From positions 15,086,063 to 15,150,062 of the forward strand of contig NC_039362.1 of assembly GCF_003573695.1 (NCBI RefSeq): a stretch of 64,000 bases of DNA, given 5' to 3'. Under the pieces are notes generated by a model. It was not told the DNA's origin, did not search any database, and saw only the letters and a program-made list of their open reading frames with translations. Origin of the DNA: Papaver somniferum. Lineage: Eukaryota > Streptophyta > Magnoliopsida > Ranunculales > Papaveraceae. Positions within the stretch are counted from its first letter, which is position 1; every line of letters starts with the position of its first letter. This document shows, piece by piece, positions 23,013-35,093 of this stretch. A program made the translations under genes and the position numbers.

Positions 23013-23905
23013 TTACTTATCATATTCATCATCGGAAACACTCCAGGATGCTTGAATCATTTTCAATTCTTCCTTGAGCTCGGGAAACTTAGTTGCAACC
23101 AACGACAATTGTTCTTTCACGCGCTTCACCCTTGCATTGACCTTACACACATCCTTATGCATTTTCTGAAGAAGACTCAAGGTGGTAGGGTCATAAGAAT
23201 CGTCAAGGGAAACATCTCTTTGTATTTTGCACACATTCTCCCTTATACGTTTGAAGTACAGGGACGAACAGGTTTGGGAACCCCAAGAGAATTGTCAATT
23301 GAATCAAAACCACGTTCAAAGCAAATTTGACTAATCAAGCAAGGGTAACCTAACTTCTTGTTGGGTGAAGTCATCGATGTCATTTGATAAATGATGAAGC
23401 CACAAATATTGAGGCTTGAAACACCCAATTCAAGGAAATAGACCAATTTCGCGAACTCGCGACTCCACCGAGAATTCTCAATTGTGGAGGGACAAAGATT
23501 AGAGATACCGAGTTTTCCGAAATCCATCAAGGCCACACTAAGAACATTAGTAGGAAACTTTCCTTGATTCCACGCAACTTTCTTACCACAAAGACCAAGA
23601 GATATGTCTTCATGTGATGGTCGTTCATCACTTGGCCTAGGTAGACGAACATTACCCAACGAAATTTTGGTAATTTTCGAAATCAACTCTCTATTAACAA
23701 GAACCATTTATCTATTTATCATGGTTTTGAATTCCATTTTTCCGAGATCAACATCATGAATGTTGGCATAGAAAATTCTTGTGAGAGTATCAAATCCTTG
23801 ACCAAGACCATCAAAGATGTTTCCAAGATTGAAAAATTCAAAGCAAACTAAATATTCTTTATGTCCACTAGAAAAATCCAATTTCTTTTCTACAATAAAA
23901 CCCAT
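23013..23905 (-). pseudogene. C2 accessory protein resembling the 'putative plant transposon protein' domain
   Basis: Three consecutive frames form one broken protein. Codons from 23905 contain LTRIFYANIHDVDLG; after one in-frame TAA (23708-23710) the same frame continues MVLVNRELISKITK, with REFAKLVYFLELG, LNICGFIIYQM and KKLGYPCLISQICFERGF. This order (FYAN, VNRELI, CGFII, GFPCLI-LC) fits, from memory, the plant transposon protein domain found in many plant repeats. A frameshift at about 23243 leads to a coiled-coil tail (KVNARVKRVKEQL) ending at 23013. Function of the family is unknown to me. It sits where pol should be, suggesting capture by the element. C0 retains a similar tail. Confidence 0.6.
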
Positions 23906-24473
23906 AGATGAAATCCTTTCAAAAAATCAACACAAGAATAATTGACAAACCTAATCCTAAGAGAATTCGTTCCAAGGAAAGATTCATGCTAGAAGAAGTC
24001 AAGCCTTTTGAAATTCTTTTTGAAACCTTAAAATTCATCATGAGATCTAGAAATTTGAAGGAACCAAGAGGAAATTACTTACTTGGAATGAACCTTGAAC
24101 ACCCTTCCTTTTAATTTTCCTCCAAAGAAGTTTCAATGGTGGAAACACAAGAACCCTAAGGTGTTCACGTACGTGGACTGATGGGAGGAAGAAGAAGGTG
24201 CGTGTACTTCTTTTTTATAAGACCCACTAATGGGCTTGGACCCGTTTATGAACCGCGACCCACAAAGGGAATGTGGGATTTTTTTTGTAGTTCGCACATC
24301 AAGGTTGTGCATCTCGTGACAACACAATTTGTGAGAGAAGATAGATGCAGTAGAAATCTCTATTCGAAATTCCAAAAAGAATAGAATAACATTCTTAACC
24401 CAACTGTACACAAATCAACCATTTCTTGCCCTATCTCAAGATATATACAAATGGGGTAGTGACAGGCTTGCTA
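23906..24473 (-). other. C2 internal spacer between the two ORFs
   Basis: This 570-bp A/T-rich segment between the gag-position ORF and the accessory ORF contains only short shadow ORFs. I see no domain, promoter or RNA structure I would defend. Confidence 0.4.
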
Positions 24474-24968
24474 CTAAAAGGCATGATGTCCAGAGGAATC
24501 CTCATGCAACATTTCTGGTTGATTTTTGTGAGTAGTCCCAGTGATATAATCAAAGTAATGATGATAATCAGGGTTGTCAGAGCTTTCTATTTTCCTTTTG
24601 ATGTGACTAGAAAGAAGATTATTCTGATTCCTTGACCCTGTGTCAAAAACATGAGAACCTGCATTGGATCTACTTGTGTTGACAGAGTGTTCAGTCTGTA
24701 CATCATTATTCCATACTTTTACATGTATATAACTTTTATCGGGTCGATTCTTAAACTTAACAGAATTAAGTTTTTCAAAGAATCTGAAAACGCTTTCAAA
24801 CGCTCTAAATAGATCTTTTTCAATTGATCCAATACGATAATATTTCTCAAAAAGATTAAGACTTAATCTAGTGGAAGTCCATATCTTTGAGCGTAATGAA
24901 CGTTTTCTCAATCTTCCCTTCTTTTTATTTTTTTCTTTAGATTGTTTCTCATCATCTAAGTTTTCCAA
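24474..24968 (-). pseudogene. C2 ORF at gag position, highly charged, unrecognised
   Basis: This frame of 164 codons starts MENLDDEKQSKEKNKKK and is lysine/arginine-rich at the N-terminus and serine/asparagine/histidine-rich at the C-terminus. It lies about 180 bp after the primer site, the usual place for gag. An upstream ATG (about 25012) would join this frame if one base were removed from an A run, and its first codons resemble the start of the C1 gag remnant. No zinc knuckle is present. The block NLLSSHIKRKIESSDN has a counterpart in C0. It may be a gag remnant or a lineage-specific protein. Confidence 0.45.
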
Positions 24969-25148
24969 GTTCTTAGATGAAATGATATTATTATAAGAAA
25001 CCGAAGGTTTTGTCCATAATAATCTTTGAACAATCTTTAAGAAATTCTGGCATGCGTTACATATGCCAAGAGCAAGTTATCCAAAGAAATTTCCCATAGG
25101 GAAAATGATCAAACAAACACAAACTTATTAGGTTTATAATGTTTGCCT

Positions 25149-25160
25149 GCTCTGATACCA
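25149..25160 (-). other. C2 primer binding site (tRNA-iMet)
   Basis: The minus strand reads TGGTATCAGAGC, the exact complement of the plant initiator tRNA-Met 3' end, two bases inside the LTR edge at 25163. Confidence 0.9.
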
Positions 25161-25162
25161 AT

Positions 25163-26974
25163 TGAAAAAGCGGGGGTCTAAAAAACACACCCAATATTTC
25201 ACTTAGCAATCTGTATGGACTAACTCCAATATACTTTTTAAGAGAATCAACTAGACAGTCAGAATCAATCTTAATAAAAGTATATCAAAGAATTATATCT
25301 CTCTTTCTCGATTCAATACTTACTCAAGCAAATAGAAATCTGCGAGTCTAATTGAATACAAGAGAAATCACTTGAACGGTACCAAACACCAATGTTCAAG
25401 TATCAATCAGTTTCAATTAACAACCAAAGCTTGAATTTCCCAATTGATTGATTCAACGCACAACCTGTGATATTTTAATTATATAAACAAATATAATGCG
25501 GAAAAGAAATAACACAGACACCAGAAATTTTGTTAACGAGGAAACCGCAAATGCAGAAAAACCTCGGGACCTAGTCCAGATTGAACACATACTATATTAA
25601 GCCTCTACAGACACTAGCCTACTACAAACTAACTTCGGTCTAGACTGTAGTTGAACCCTAATCAATCACACAACTAAAAGAAAAGTAGTATCGGTCTGGC
25701 TTCACAATCCCAATGAAGTCTTCAAGTCATTAACCTACAGGGTCTCGGTAGAAATCTAAGGTTAAAGGAGAATCGGCTCTAGATAATACAACTATTATCA
25801 CATAGAAGGTGTGGGTATTAGGTTTTCGCAGTTGATAGAGTTCCCCCTTATAGTCTTTCAAATCAGGGTTTGAAATTAATGTTAGCTTAGTAACCGAGCA
25901 TTCAATATTCACTGTTATATTAAGACCTGATTAGATTCAAGTTAATAGCTTCCAACTGTTAGATCGAAACTTAGCTTGTTACACACAAATGAAATGTACG
26001 TTTATCTAGGTTTGTGTAACCGTACCCAAACATGTACATCTAGTTGGTTCAACAGTAGTTAACCAAATGATTAGCCATATGAGCACTTTCGTATCAACCA
26101 TATTCTTCTTTACCATAACTAGTTCAAATGACTCAAATGAACTAGTTAGAGAGTTTTTCAATTGCTTAGATCTTATATACGTATACAAGACACAATCGAA
26201 GCAAAAACTATTTGATTCACTCGGATCGATTCATGAACTTTATAGCCACGGTTTGCAAACTTGCATTCCTTAGTTTGTATAAGTTTAAGTTCATGAATAA
26301 TTATTTTTAGAAAATAACCAACTTAAGTACGCGGGCTGGTACGCGGACTTATGTACCCGGAATAAGTTTGTTTTCAATTCACAAACTCCAGCATAAATTC
26401 TCGGGATGAGAACCTCCGACAGTGTGCGGACTGGGTCGCGGACTCTAGTTCCGGTTTTCCTGAGCAGCAAAGTACGCATACTTTGGTTCAAGGAATAAGG
26501 ACTTATACGTCTATGAGTTACCACACAATGCGTATATCCAACAATAGTTATATAATCTAAACTCTCATTTCAATCATTGAGACTTCTTAGAGGACGTTAT
26601 ATAGTTTTTCATTTCGAGAAATAGATAAGCGAGATAAACTCGACTCGAAATAGCAAATGTGTATAATCAAAGTCTATGTAGCAAAACGAGTTTTGTCTCA
26701 AGATAGGAGATAGAGTAGATAGACTTTCTGAGTGATAGATAAGTTCAAGTCTCTACATACCTTTCAGGAGATGAAGTTCCACCACTTCCTTGAGTAGTTC
26801 TTCGTCTTTGTATGATGATCGCCATGTAGTCTTGACCTCAACTACACTTTCTATCCTAGTCCGAGACTTAGCTAATAGTATATTAAAATCAAGATTTATA
26901 GTTTTGATCACTTACATTGACAAACATGCTTGAGATAGTAACGCATGCGATTTCGACCGAGCAGTGCTCTAACA
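25163..26974 (-). repeat. C2 5' LTR, internally deleted
   Basis: It matches 16182-18561 but is 568 bp shorter. About 0.46 kb is missing at about 25665 and roughly 0.1 kb at about 26610. The TATA-like box has also lost two bases (CTTATAGTC at about 25848 against CTTATATAGTC in the partner), so this LTR may no longer promote transcription. Confidence 0.8.
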
Positions 26975-28671
26975 ACGACAGTATGCGTACTCGTTTGCAT
27001 ACCGACGAACATAGTCCAAGTCCGACTACTTAGGTATGCGTACCTGTTTGCATACTTGAGTGGGTTATGTTCTAAAATCGGGTTCTTCATGAACTAATAC
27101 GTTTATATAATAAGGAATGCAATATTTTGCAAACCATGGCTATAATGTTCATGAATTGATTCGAGTGAATCAAAATCTATTTTGCTTCAATTGTGACTTG
27201 TATACTTATATGAGAATATAAACCATTAAAAAACTCCAAGACTAGTTTCATTTGAGTCATCTGAACTAGTTATGGTTAAGATGAATATGATCGATATGAA
27301 AGTGTTCATATGGCTAACTTCGGTTAACTATTGTTGAGCCAACAAAGGTGCACACGTTTAGGTAAGATTACTCATATCTAAATGAAGTCACTTTTCCTTT
27401 GTGTGTAACAAGCTAAGCTCGATCTACCGGTTGAAAGATATTAGCTTGAGTCTAATCATATTTTTATCTAACGGTGAATATTGAATGCTTTGTTACCAAG
27501 GTAGCATTGATTGCTAACCCTGATTTGATGACTATATAAGGGAGAACTCTAGCAACTGGGAAACCTAATACCCACACCTCCTTGTGATATTAGTTGTGAC
27601 TAGAGTCGATTCTCCTTTAACCGGTTTTTCACGAAACCCTGTAGTTTAAAGACTTGAATACTTCATTGGGATTGTTAAGCCAAATCCAACTATTTTCTAT
27701 GTAGTTGTGCATTCTGATCTTGTCAAATTCTATCGTATTGAGTACTATCTTCTCTAAGATTTGCTCGAGATTGATTCTCCGATAGGCAAGATAGCAAGTA
27801 GTCACAAACATCTTCGTCTCATCATTTGTGATTCCACAACATTCTGTTTCGCTACCATACGATTAAGATTATTGTGAGGTAATTGATATTTCTAGGTTGT
27901 TCTTCGGGAACATAAGTCCGGTATATCAATTGGTTCCTGTTCACCTTGATTTATCAAAATACGGAACAAAATTCATATGCATATATGTGGGAGACAGATT
28001 TATCTATTCAATAGACTTTTCTGTATGAGATAGGTTGGTTTATCAAGTCGTCGACTTCGGGTCGTAGCAACTCTTAGTTGTATGTGAGATCATCTAAGGG
28101 AATCAAGTGCGCAGAATCCGGCGTGGTTCCAGAGGCATAAGGAACGCGACTGTACCTTGATCAGTGTGAGATTGGTTAGGGATCAACTACATTTTAGTCC
28201 GAAGTTAACTTGGAGTAGGATAGTTTCTTTAGCGGCTTAATACAGTGTGGTGTTCAAACTTGGACTAGGTCCCGAGGTTTTTCTGCATTTACGGTTTCCT
28301 CGTTAACAAAACTTCTGGTATCTTTGTTATTTCTTTTCCGCATTATATTTTTTTAGATAATTTAAATATCACATGTTGTGCGTAAGTTCAATCAATCGTG
28401 AATCCAACCTTTGGTTGTTGATTAAATTGATTGACACTTAGATATTGGTTTTTGATACCGTCTAAGTTATTTCTTATATTCAATCGTGCTTGCAAATTCC
28501 TATTTGTTTGATTGTGGATTGAATTGAGAAATAGAGATATAACTCTTTGATATACTTTTCTTAAGATTGAGTCTGACGGTCTAGTTGATTCTCTTGAAAG
28601 TATATTGGAGTTAGTCCATACAGATTTCTAAGCGAAATATTGGGTGTGTTTGTTAGACCCTCACTTTTTCA
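26975..28671 (+). repeat. C1 5' LTR, segment 3
   Basis: It resumes with ACGACAGTATGCGTAC and continues to the LTR end TTTTTCA. Palindrome-type words lie at 26981 and 27034, a TATA box (TATATAA) at 27533-27539. Confidence 0.85.
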
Positions 28672-28673
28672 AT

Positions 28674-28685
28674 TGGTATTAGAGC
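28674..28685 (+). other. C1 primer binding site (tRNA-iMet, one mismatch)
   Basis: TGGTATTAGAGC differs from the canonical TGGTATCAGAGC by one C-to-T change, two bases after the LTR end. Confidence 0.85.
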
Positions 28686-28737
28686 AGGCAAACACATTTA
28701 AGAACTCATAATTCTGTGTTTGTAGCAATCTGACTCT

Positions 28738-28911
28738 ATGGATAGTACAGTCTCAATAAACGCTTCACCAAGATTTAACTCTGATCTTAGAGAAAGTTCT
28801 GAAGATCTGGTTATTCTCCAGAAGAAGTTGGATGGACAAATCCGGATCAACTCTGATCTTATTGCAGAAACTACAAAGTATAAGGATCTGAAGTCTGTCA
28901 AAGTTCCTTAA
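28738..28911 (+). pseudogene. gag: C1 57-codon gag remnant
   Basis: The frame starts MDSTVSINASPRFNSDL 52 bp after the primer site and closes with TAA. The block VSINASPRFNSD lines up with the start of the C0 gag (ISINVPPAFDDTN), so this is the gag N-terminus followed by an internal deletion. What remains is a charged helix (ILQKKLDGQIRINSDL). No packaging or enzymatic domain survives. A short peptide could still be made, but nothing in the sequence suggests a role. Confidence 0.5.
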
Positions 28912-29821
28912 ATTGATTTGAATAACTCCTTTAATTCTTCTATGAAGAGTTCTCGCAAGTCAGGGGATAAGCGAGGTTTAGGCTTCGTGAAACCTGATGG
29001 GATTCAGAACCACTCAGATGAGTTTAAAGATGTTCCTTTGTGGTTAATTTAATTGAGTTTTCTGGATACAAATTCATGTTTCATGTGATTTGTTAATCCA
29101 AAGAAATCCTTCTTTTCTTGTAAAAGTAAGGTCACTCTTGTTGTTCTTTCGGGAATGACATTTTATGGGGGAGAGTTCTTAATTGAACTTGTGCTTAATT
29201 GTCAAATCTTTGGGTTATGTAAGATTATAGGAGTTATCTTGTATCTTTATAAGATCATTGATGAATCAAAGTTTCGACTATATGAAATCATCGAAACAAA
29301 GTTGATATGTTCTATTTTAGTCACGAAGTATCTCTATGATAATTTCATAGTGATCCCGCTAGTTTTCGTACCTTTGCCAATTATATTGACAAAGGGGGGG
29401 GGGGGAGAATTATTTTTTAGTTCATACTAAAAATACATATGGTTTACGGATCATTATGTAAAGGGGAGTGATTTTTATTGTGAGATGAAGTATTGACTAA
29501 GAGGGGGTGATACATATCACTGTAGTATTATTGTCAAAGCTGTGATACAATTGAACTTTGATGTTGTGTAGTAATACTATGATACTGTATAACAATAATT
29601 GAGAACAATTTTTTTCTAATAGTTATGGCTACGGATCTTTAACAACTATGATGCTGAGTTGAACACGTTTAGAAGCACTGGAATACTTGGAAGTGACGAA
29701 GATTTCGAGTAATGTTGAGGAACCAAGGAAATCAAGCATTTGGACGAGAAGCTACAAAGTTTATTTATTTTGTAATCCATATGTATTGATAGTTTTGTCA
29801 CTAAAATTGAAAAAGGGGAGA
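28912..29821 (+). other. C1 internal noncoding region with polypurine tract
   Basis: It contains a 13-base G run at about 29395-29405 within GACAAAGGGGGGG, two further AAAGGGGAG- or GAGGGGGTG-type boxes (about 29460 and 29502), and the tract AAAAAGGGGAGA directly before the 3' LTR at 29822. There is no credible coding frame. Confidence 0.65.
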
Positions 29822-32252
29822 TGTTAGAGCACTGCTCGGTCGAACTCGCAAGCGTTTCTATCGCAAGCGTTTCTATCAAGTTTAGTTGTCAAAACTACAA
29901 GTCTTGATTTCTAATATACTTATAGTTATGTCTCGGATTAGGATAAAATGTATAGTTGAGCTTTAGAATTCACGACGTTCATCGATTGAATATGAAGAAC
30001 TATGAAAGGGAGCTTGTGGAACTTCATCAACAAAAGGTATGTGGAGATTTGAACTCATTTATCACTCATAAGTCTATTTCTATTCTATCTCCTATTGAGA
30101 CAAAAGTCGTATAGATATATAGACTTTACATTATACACATTTGATATTTCGAGCTGAGTTTAAATCGCTTATATCTTTCTCGAAATATGTGTTGGTAAGC
30201 TTTCGCTTTAAGCAAGTTCACCTTTTATTCTCGATGAAAGTCACAAGATGATCATGTGAAAATTGCCTGGTAACATCTAATATGATTTGTGTGAGATAGT
30301 CATTTGATGTAGGCTCGGAATGTTTCGTATTGATCAGTTGATCACTTGAAAATTGCTTTGAAGCTAATAGTTTGTGTGAGACAGCTATTATCGTCTTCCA
30401 AGAATGTTTCAATAATTAAAATGGGAGTTTAGAACAACTAATCATTGATTGGATATAGCAAAATATGCGTACTTGTATGCTAATTGTTGCAAGTGTATTC
30501 TAAGTCCGGGAATTTAGTATGCATACCCGTATGCGTACTGATTCAAAAGTTGAAGTCCGGGAACTATAGTATGCATACCCGTATGCGTACTGATTTGAAC
30601 TGAGTTCGGTCATGAACGACAGTATGCATACCCATTTGCATACTGGCGAACAAGACCAAGTACGGGAACTTAGGTATACATACCCGTTTGCATACATGAG
30701 TTGGTTAAGTTCTAAAATCGGTTAAGTATTTTTACATACCCATGAAAAAATACAATTATATAGTAAGGAATCCAATCTTTGCAAACCGTTTCTATAATGT
30801 TCATGAATGGATTCGAGTGTATCAAAACCGATTTTGCTTCAATTGTGTCATGTATACTTCTATTAGAATATAAACAATTGAACAACTCTATAACTAGTTT
30901 CATTTGAGTCATTTGAACTAGTTGTGATTAAGATGAACAAGGTTGATATGAATGTGTTCATATGGATAACTTCATGTTGATCCAACTAAATGAACACGTT
31001 TAGGTACGGTTACCCATATCTAAAAAAAGGTACATTTTATTTGTGTGTAACAAGGTAAGACAATCTAACGGTTGAAAGATATTAGCTTGAATCTAATCAG
31101 GTTTTCATATAACGATGAATATTGAATGCTTTGTTGCCAAGGTAACATTTATTGCAAACCCTGATATGAAGACTATATAAGGGAGAATCTAGCAACTTGG
31201 AAACTTAATCCCCACACCTCCTGTGTGATACTAGTTGCTACTAGAGTCGATTCTCCTTTAACCTAGGTTTTTCCTAAAACCATTATAGGTTAACGAGTTG
31301 AAGACTTCATTGGGATTCTGAATCCAAACCCAACTATTTTCTCTGTACTATCTTCTCTAGGATTTGCTCGATATTTTGATCTCCGATAGGTAAGATAAAA
31401 AGTAATCACAAATCTCTTTGTCTCATTCTTTGTGATTCCACAATATCTTGTTTGGTACCATACGATTAAGATTATTATGAGGTCATTGATCTTACTATGA
31501 TGTTCTTCGGGAATATAAGCCCGGTGTATCAATTGGTTCATGTTCACCTTGACTTATCGAAAGACGGAACAAAAAATCGTAAGCATTTCTGAGGGAGGCA
31601 GATTTATCTATTCAATAGACTTTTCTATATGAGACATATTTGTTTATCAAGTCTTCAATTTTGGGTCGTAAAAACTTTTAGTTGTGGGTGAGATCAACTA
31701 AGGGAATTATGTGCGTAGAGTCTTGCTGGGATTCAGAGGTGTAAGGAACGCGACTGTACCTTAATCAGTGTGAGATTGGTTTGGGCTCAACTACATTCCA
31801 ATCCGAAATTAACTTATAATACGCTAGAGTCTGTAGCGGCTTAATACAGTGTGGTGTTCAAAACTGGGCTAGGTCCCTGGGTTTTCCTGCATTTGCGGTT
31901 CCTCGTTAACAAAATTTCTGGTGTTTGTGTTATTTCTTTTCCGCATTATGTTTTTTATATAATTGAAATATCACAGGTTGTGCTTAGTTCAATCAATTAG
32001 ATAATCCAACCTTTGGTTGTTGATATAAATTAATTGACATTTGAACATTGGTCTTTGGTACCGTTCAAGTTATTTCTCATATCAATCAGGCTCACAGAAC
32101 TCTTTATGTTCTATTGCAGATTGTATTGAGAAATTGAGATATAAATCTTGAATATATTTTCCTTGATTGAGTCTGGATGTCTAGTTGATTCTCCTGGAAT
32201 TATATTGGAATTAGTCCATATTGGGTGTGGTTGTTAGACCCCCGTTTTTTCA
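29822..32252 (+). repeat. C1 3' LTR (intact, 2431 bp)
   Basis: It starts TGTTAGAGCACTGCTCGG and ends CCCCCGTTTTTTCA. TATATAA lies at 31174-31180. It serves as the undisturbed reference for the empty sites of G1 (near 30193) and C2 (near 30617). Confidence 0.88.
30517..30690 (+). repeat. Phased palindrome array in the C1 LTR (period 52-53 bp)
   Basis: The palindrome GTATGCATAC begins at 30517, 30569 and 30622, and the variant GTATACATAC at 30674. Each is followed by CCCGTWTGCRTAC or a close form. The 5' LTR has the same array at 16023, 16076, 16129 (then broken by C2), 26981 and 27034. Confidence 0.85.
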
Positions 32253-32303
32253 ATATGCGATAACAAACCCAGATATATTAGATTAAATCCAAATATACAA
32301 AGT

Positions 32304-32979
32304 TGTTAGAGAATTGCTCGGTTGAACCCACAAGTTTTGCTATCTCAAGCTTGTTGTCAGTGTTAGTTATCAAAAGTATATCTTGATTTCTAGCCTACTA
32401 AGTCAAGTTTAAGATATGTTAGAATTGTAGTTGAGTATCAGAATCATCCTTGAAGACTGAAGATCGATGTAGACGTTTGGAGAACTACTGTATCAGGTTT
32501 TTGAAGACTATCATTCTATTTTTCTCACTATACTATCACTCTATCTATTGAGACTATGTCGTGTGACTTATAATAGATTTGCAAAGAAGATGTTTCGAGT
32601 CAAGCTTGTCTTATGAAAAATATTGAAATATGATTTAGTGATTAGATGTTCAAAGGTCCCTAATAATATTAGTTCTATGAATTAATTTGTGGATCAACGA
32701 GAGAAAATGAACTTACTAAAATTTATACTCAGGGTAAGTTGGCAAACCACGGATATCTGAGATATAGAAATACAGGAAGGTTGGAAAAACAGTTCGCAAA
32801 CCGCAAGTTCAGTTGGGAACAGTTCATGAACCTGGTTGGAGAACTGTGTGAACTGAGTTTATAAGTTGGCTAAATTGGCTAGCAGTTAGCCAACTCGGTT
32901 CACGAACAGTGGTCAACTGAGTTCGGTAGTCAAGTCGGGTTGGCAAACCCGGTTCATGAACTGAAACACCCTGACTCGT
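32304..32979 (+). repeat. C4: fragment of a related copia-like LTR
   Basis: It begins TGTTAGAGAATTGCTCGGTTG, matching the start of the C1 LTR with divergence, and carries words such as GGTTCATGAACTG and TTCACGAACAGTGG at about 32800-32960. It stops where T0 begins. The remainder would lie beyond the right edge of the window. The 51 bp between C1 and C4 show nothing. Confidence 0.65.
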
Positions 32980-35093
32980 TGTTGATGGTGGATTTTTGAC
33001 AAAGGTTAAAACTGTAAAATCATAATTTTGTATATTTTTGACCTAGATGAGTATTTGAAGTTTATATTTTAGAATTTATACATGAAAGCTCATGTCACGA
33101 TAATCTATGATTGAGTGTATAGCCTCTTCAGAACATACGTAAATATGCGATCATTAAAGCCTCTCAACTGAGCTTTCAATATTTTGCATATTTCATCAAC
33201 AATACTGAGCAATTTCACTATTCACTTATGTATAGAATCGAGAATGATTGGACGACTCCTAGATGGATTGACCACTAGTATAGAGCAACAACGTCTTCAG
33301 GATGTCGCAAATGTTCCCTGACTATGCAGAATAAACATTCAGAACGAGTATGATGCTTCTAACACCTCATATCCCGATTCTCAAATAAATGTAATACTCC
33401 TAGACAGATTTCCTGCTAGTATAGAGCCATCAATTAATAAATTTTAGTGCAGTATTTATCAATTGAATTCCTAGAAAATATTCTATGTTTACTACAATAT
33501 TTCATTACTTTAATTCCCGGCTTTTCCCGTCAGAATTCCATGGATTAGTAATATATATGCAACTTTCGGGCATATGGGACACCACCGAGCAAGCCCCGAT
33601 GAAATGATGCGGGTGTATTTAGCAATAATGCAGGAACGAGCATCCAAAAATATGGATGAATGAGGAAATCTGGAGATCTACGCAATACAGGGAAAATAAA
33701 GTAATAAAAAAAATACAGAGGCACGCATGGGACCAGGCCCACCGGTCGTGGCCGGTCCCACGCCTCTCCATTCTCTTATTCTATTATTATTTTTTCATAT
33801 CTCTTGAACTCCCATATTCATGCGAACTCTTGGTTTTCCATATTTCTCCATATATTGCTCAACTCTCCAAAAAGGCATAATCCCACGATTATTAGGTCTT
33901 TTTTTACCAGTACTATTAAAATAAAATTCTTTTAATATTCCAAATATTGGACGTGCGAGAAAAAAACATTGATTGCTCATTCAAGCAAAAACTAAGAATT
34001 TCAGTCAAGATCAAACTCTTCTGAAAATACAAAACATTGCACAAATGTCTAATAAAATACCTAAGATTTTCAGGAATGGATGCGCTAGGGATGTGGTAGC
34101 CCATGCACCACCATGACCGCACCTGGCCAGTCCCTTGGCCATCATGGTCAGCCGGTCCCACGCCTCTTCATTATTATTTTAAATAATTATCCATATTTTC
34201 CATAATTCTCCATATTTTAGTGAACCTTTTTTTATGGACACTTCTTCGCACGCTGGGACGTCCATCCACCACCAATGGCCATCTCTCATTCACATTGGTT
34301 GGTTGATATTTCTTGACCCACGTTGGAAAACTCTCCATCTTCAGGATTTAGGGTACTCCGAGAATTAGGGTTTCTAATTTACGATAGTTCGATAAACGTC
34401 GATAAATTATATTGATCCAACAATCAGTATTTTTAATGTTCGGTCCTGCTACGAACAATTTGGTTACTCGACTTCTGAGAGAAACATGATTTGGACGTCC
34501 ATCCACTCGGTCGATCATCCAATATTTAATTGGATATCCATCGATCATTCAATATTTAGTACTCTAATTTCTACTTTGTCATTCGACAATTCATGACATA
34601 TTAAATTAAAAATGAGCACTCTACATAACTCAACAATATATGATTTCCTGTCAAATGCTCGACATATCAGAATAGGTCCATGATTGAGAAATCTCATTGG
34701 ACTCTTGTCAATCCAAATTATCAAAACATCATTATTGCCTTAACTGGTGAAATGATACATCATAATTCGTCAGCCTTGACGCCTGTGCATTATTTTGTCC
34801 TAGCAGACACCTTATGCTCAATCCATGAGTCTCAGAACATACCACATTCTTCCATTATTCTCGACTCATCAAGGCTAAGACTCATGGTCTAGTCAAGTCA
34901 ACAATTGACCAATTAAATACACGTCTGTCTTGCATATTCCATATTCATGAGACATCAATCATGTAACATGGGGGGGGATAATCACTAGGTTTTTGGTCTG
35001 GCGGCCTACAACACGTATATACATCCACGATGAGAAATGTGAGTAAGTCGTGCAAGCGGTTGAAGGAGTTATTGAAGTAGTGGATGGACAATC
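32980..35093 (+). repeat. T0: LTR fragment related to the T1 LTR
   Basis: It starts TGTTGATGGTGGATTTTTG like the T1 LTR. Near its right end it carries a G-run, then ATAATCACTAGG and GGTCTGGCGGCCTACAAC, as T1 does at about 37370-37410. The middle is strongly diverged. It is cut at 35094 by the C3 LTR. Short ORFs inside are not credible genes. Confidence 0.6.

Larger units (their letters stand above)
16182..26974 (-). mobile_element. C2: copia-like non-autonomous retrotransposon with accessory ORF, no pol
   Basis: C2 is bounded by LTRs of 2380 bp (left, 3') and 1812 bp (right, 5'). The minus-strand order is 5' LTR, primer site TGGTATCAGAGC (25149-25160), an ORF at gag position, a frame resembling the plant transposon protein domain (23905-23013), noncoding sequence, polypurine tract AAAAGGGGAGAT, 3' LTR. 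A solo LTR (S1) sits inside. Without S1 the internal region is about 3.5 kb and no protease, integrase, RT or RNase H motif is visible. It must depend on enzymes from another element. It inserted in the C1 5' LTR. Confidence 0.75.
4204..32252 (+). mobile_element. C1: copia-like non-autonomous LTR retrotransposon, split by G1 and C2
   Basis: The 5' LTR starts TGTTAGAGCATTGCTCGGTCG at 4204 and runs in three pieces (4204-4579, 15717-16181, 26975-28671) because G1 and C2 inserted in it. The internal region (28672-29821) is only 1.15 kb, with a primer site, a 57-codon gag remnant and a polypurine tract. The 3' LTR (29822-32252) is uninterrupted. Without insertions the element is about 6.1 kb, mostly LTR. 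Flanking bases (ATCGT left, ATATG right) do not match as a target duplication, so the two ends may come from different insertions or have drifted. Confidence 0.75.

Noticed and set aside
30517..30690. CRISPR-like array (regularly spaced palindromic repeats)
   Set aside because: Repeats are about 10-24 bp and degenerate, spacers resemble each other, and the context is a plant LTR.
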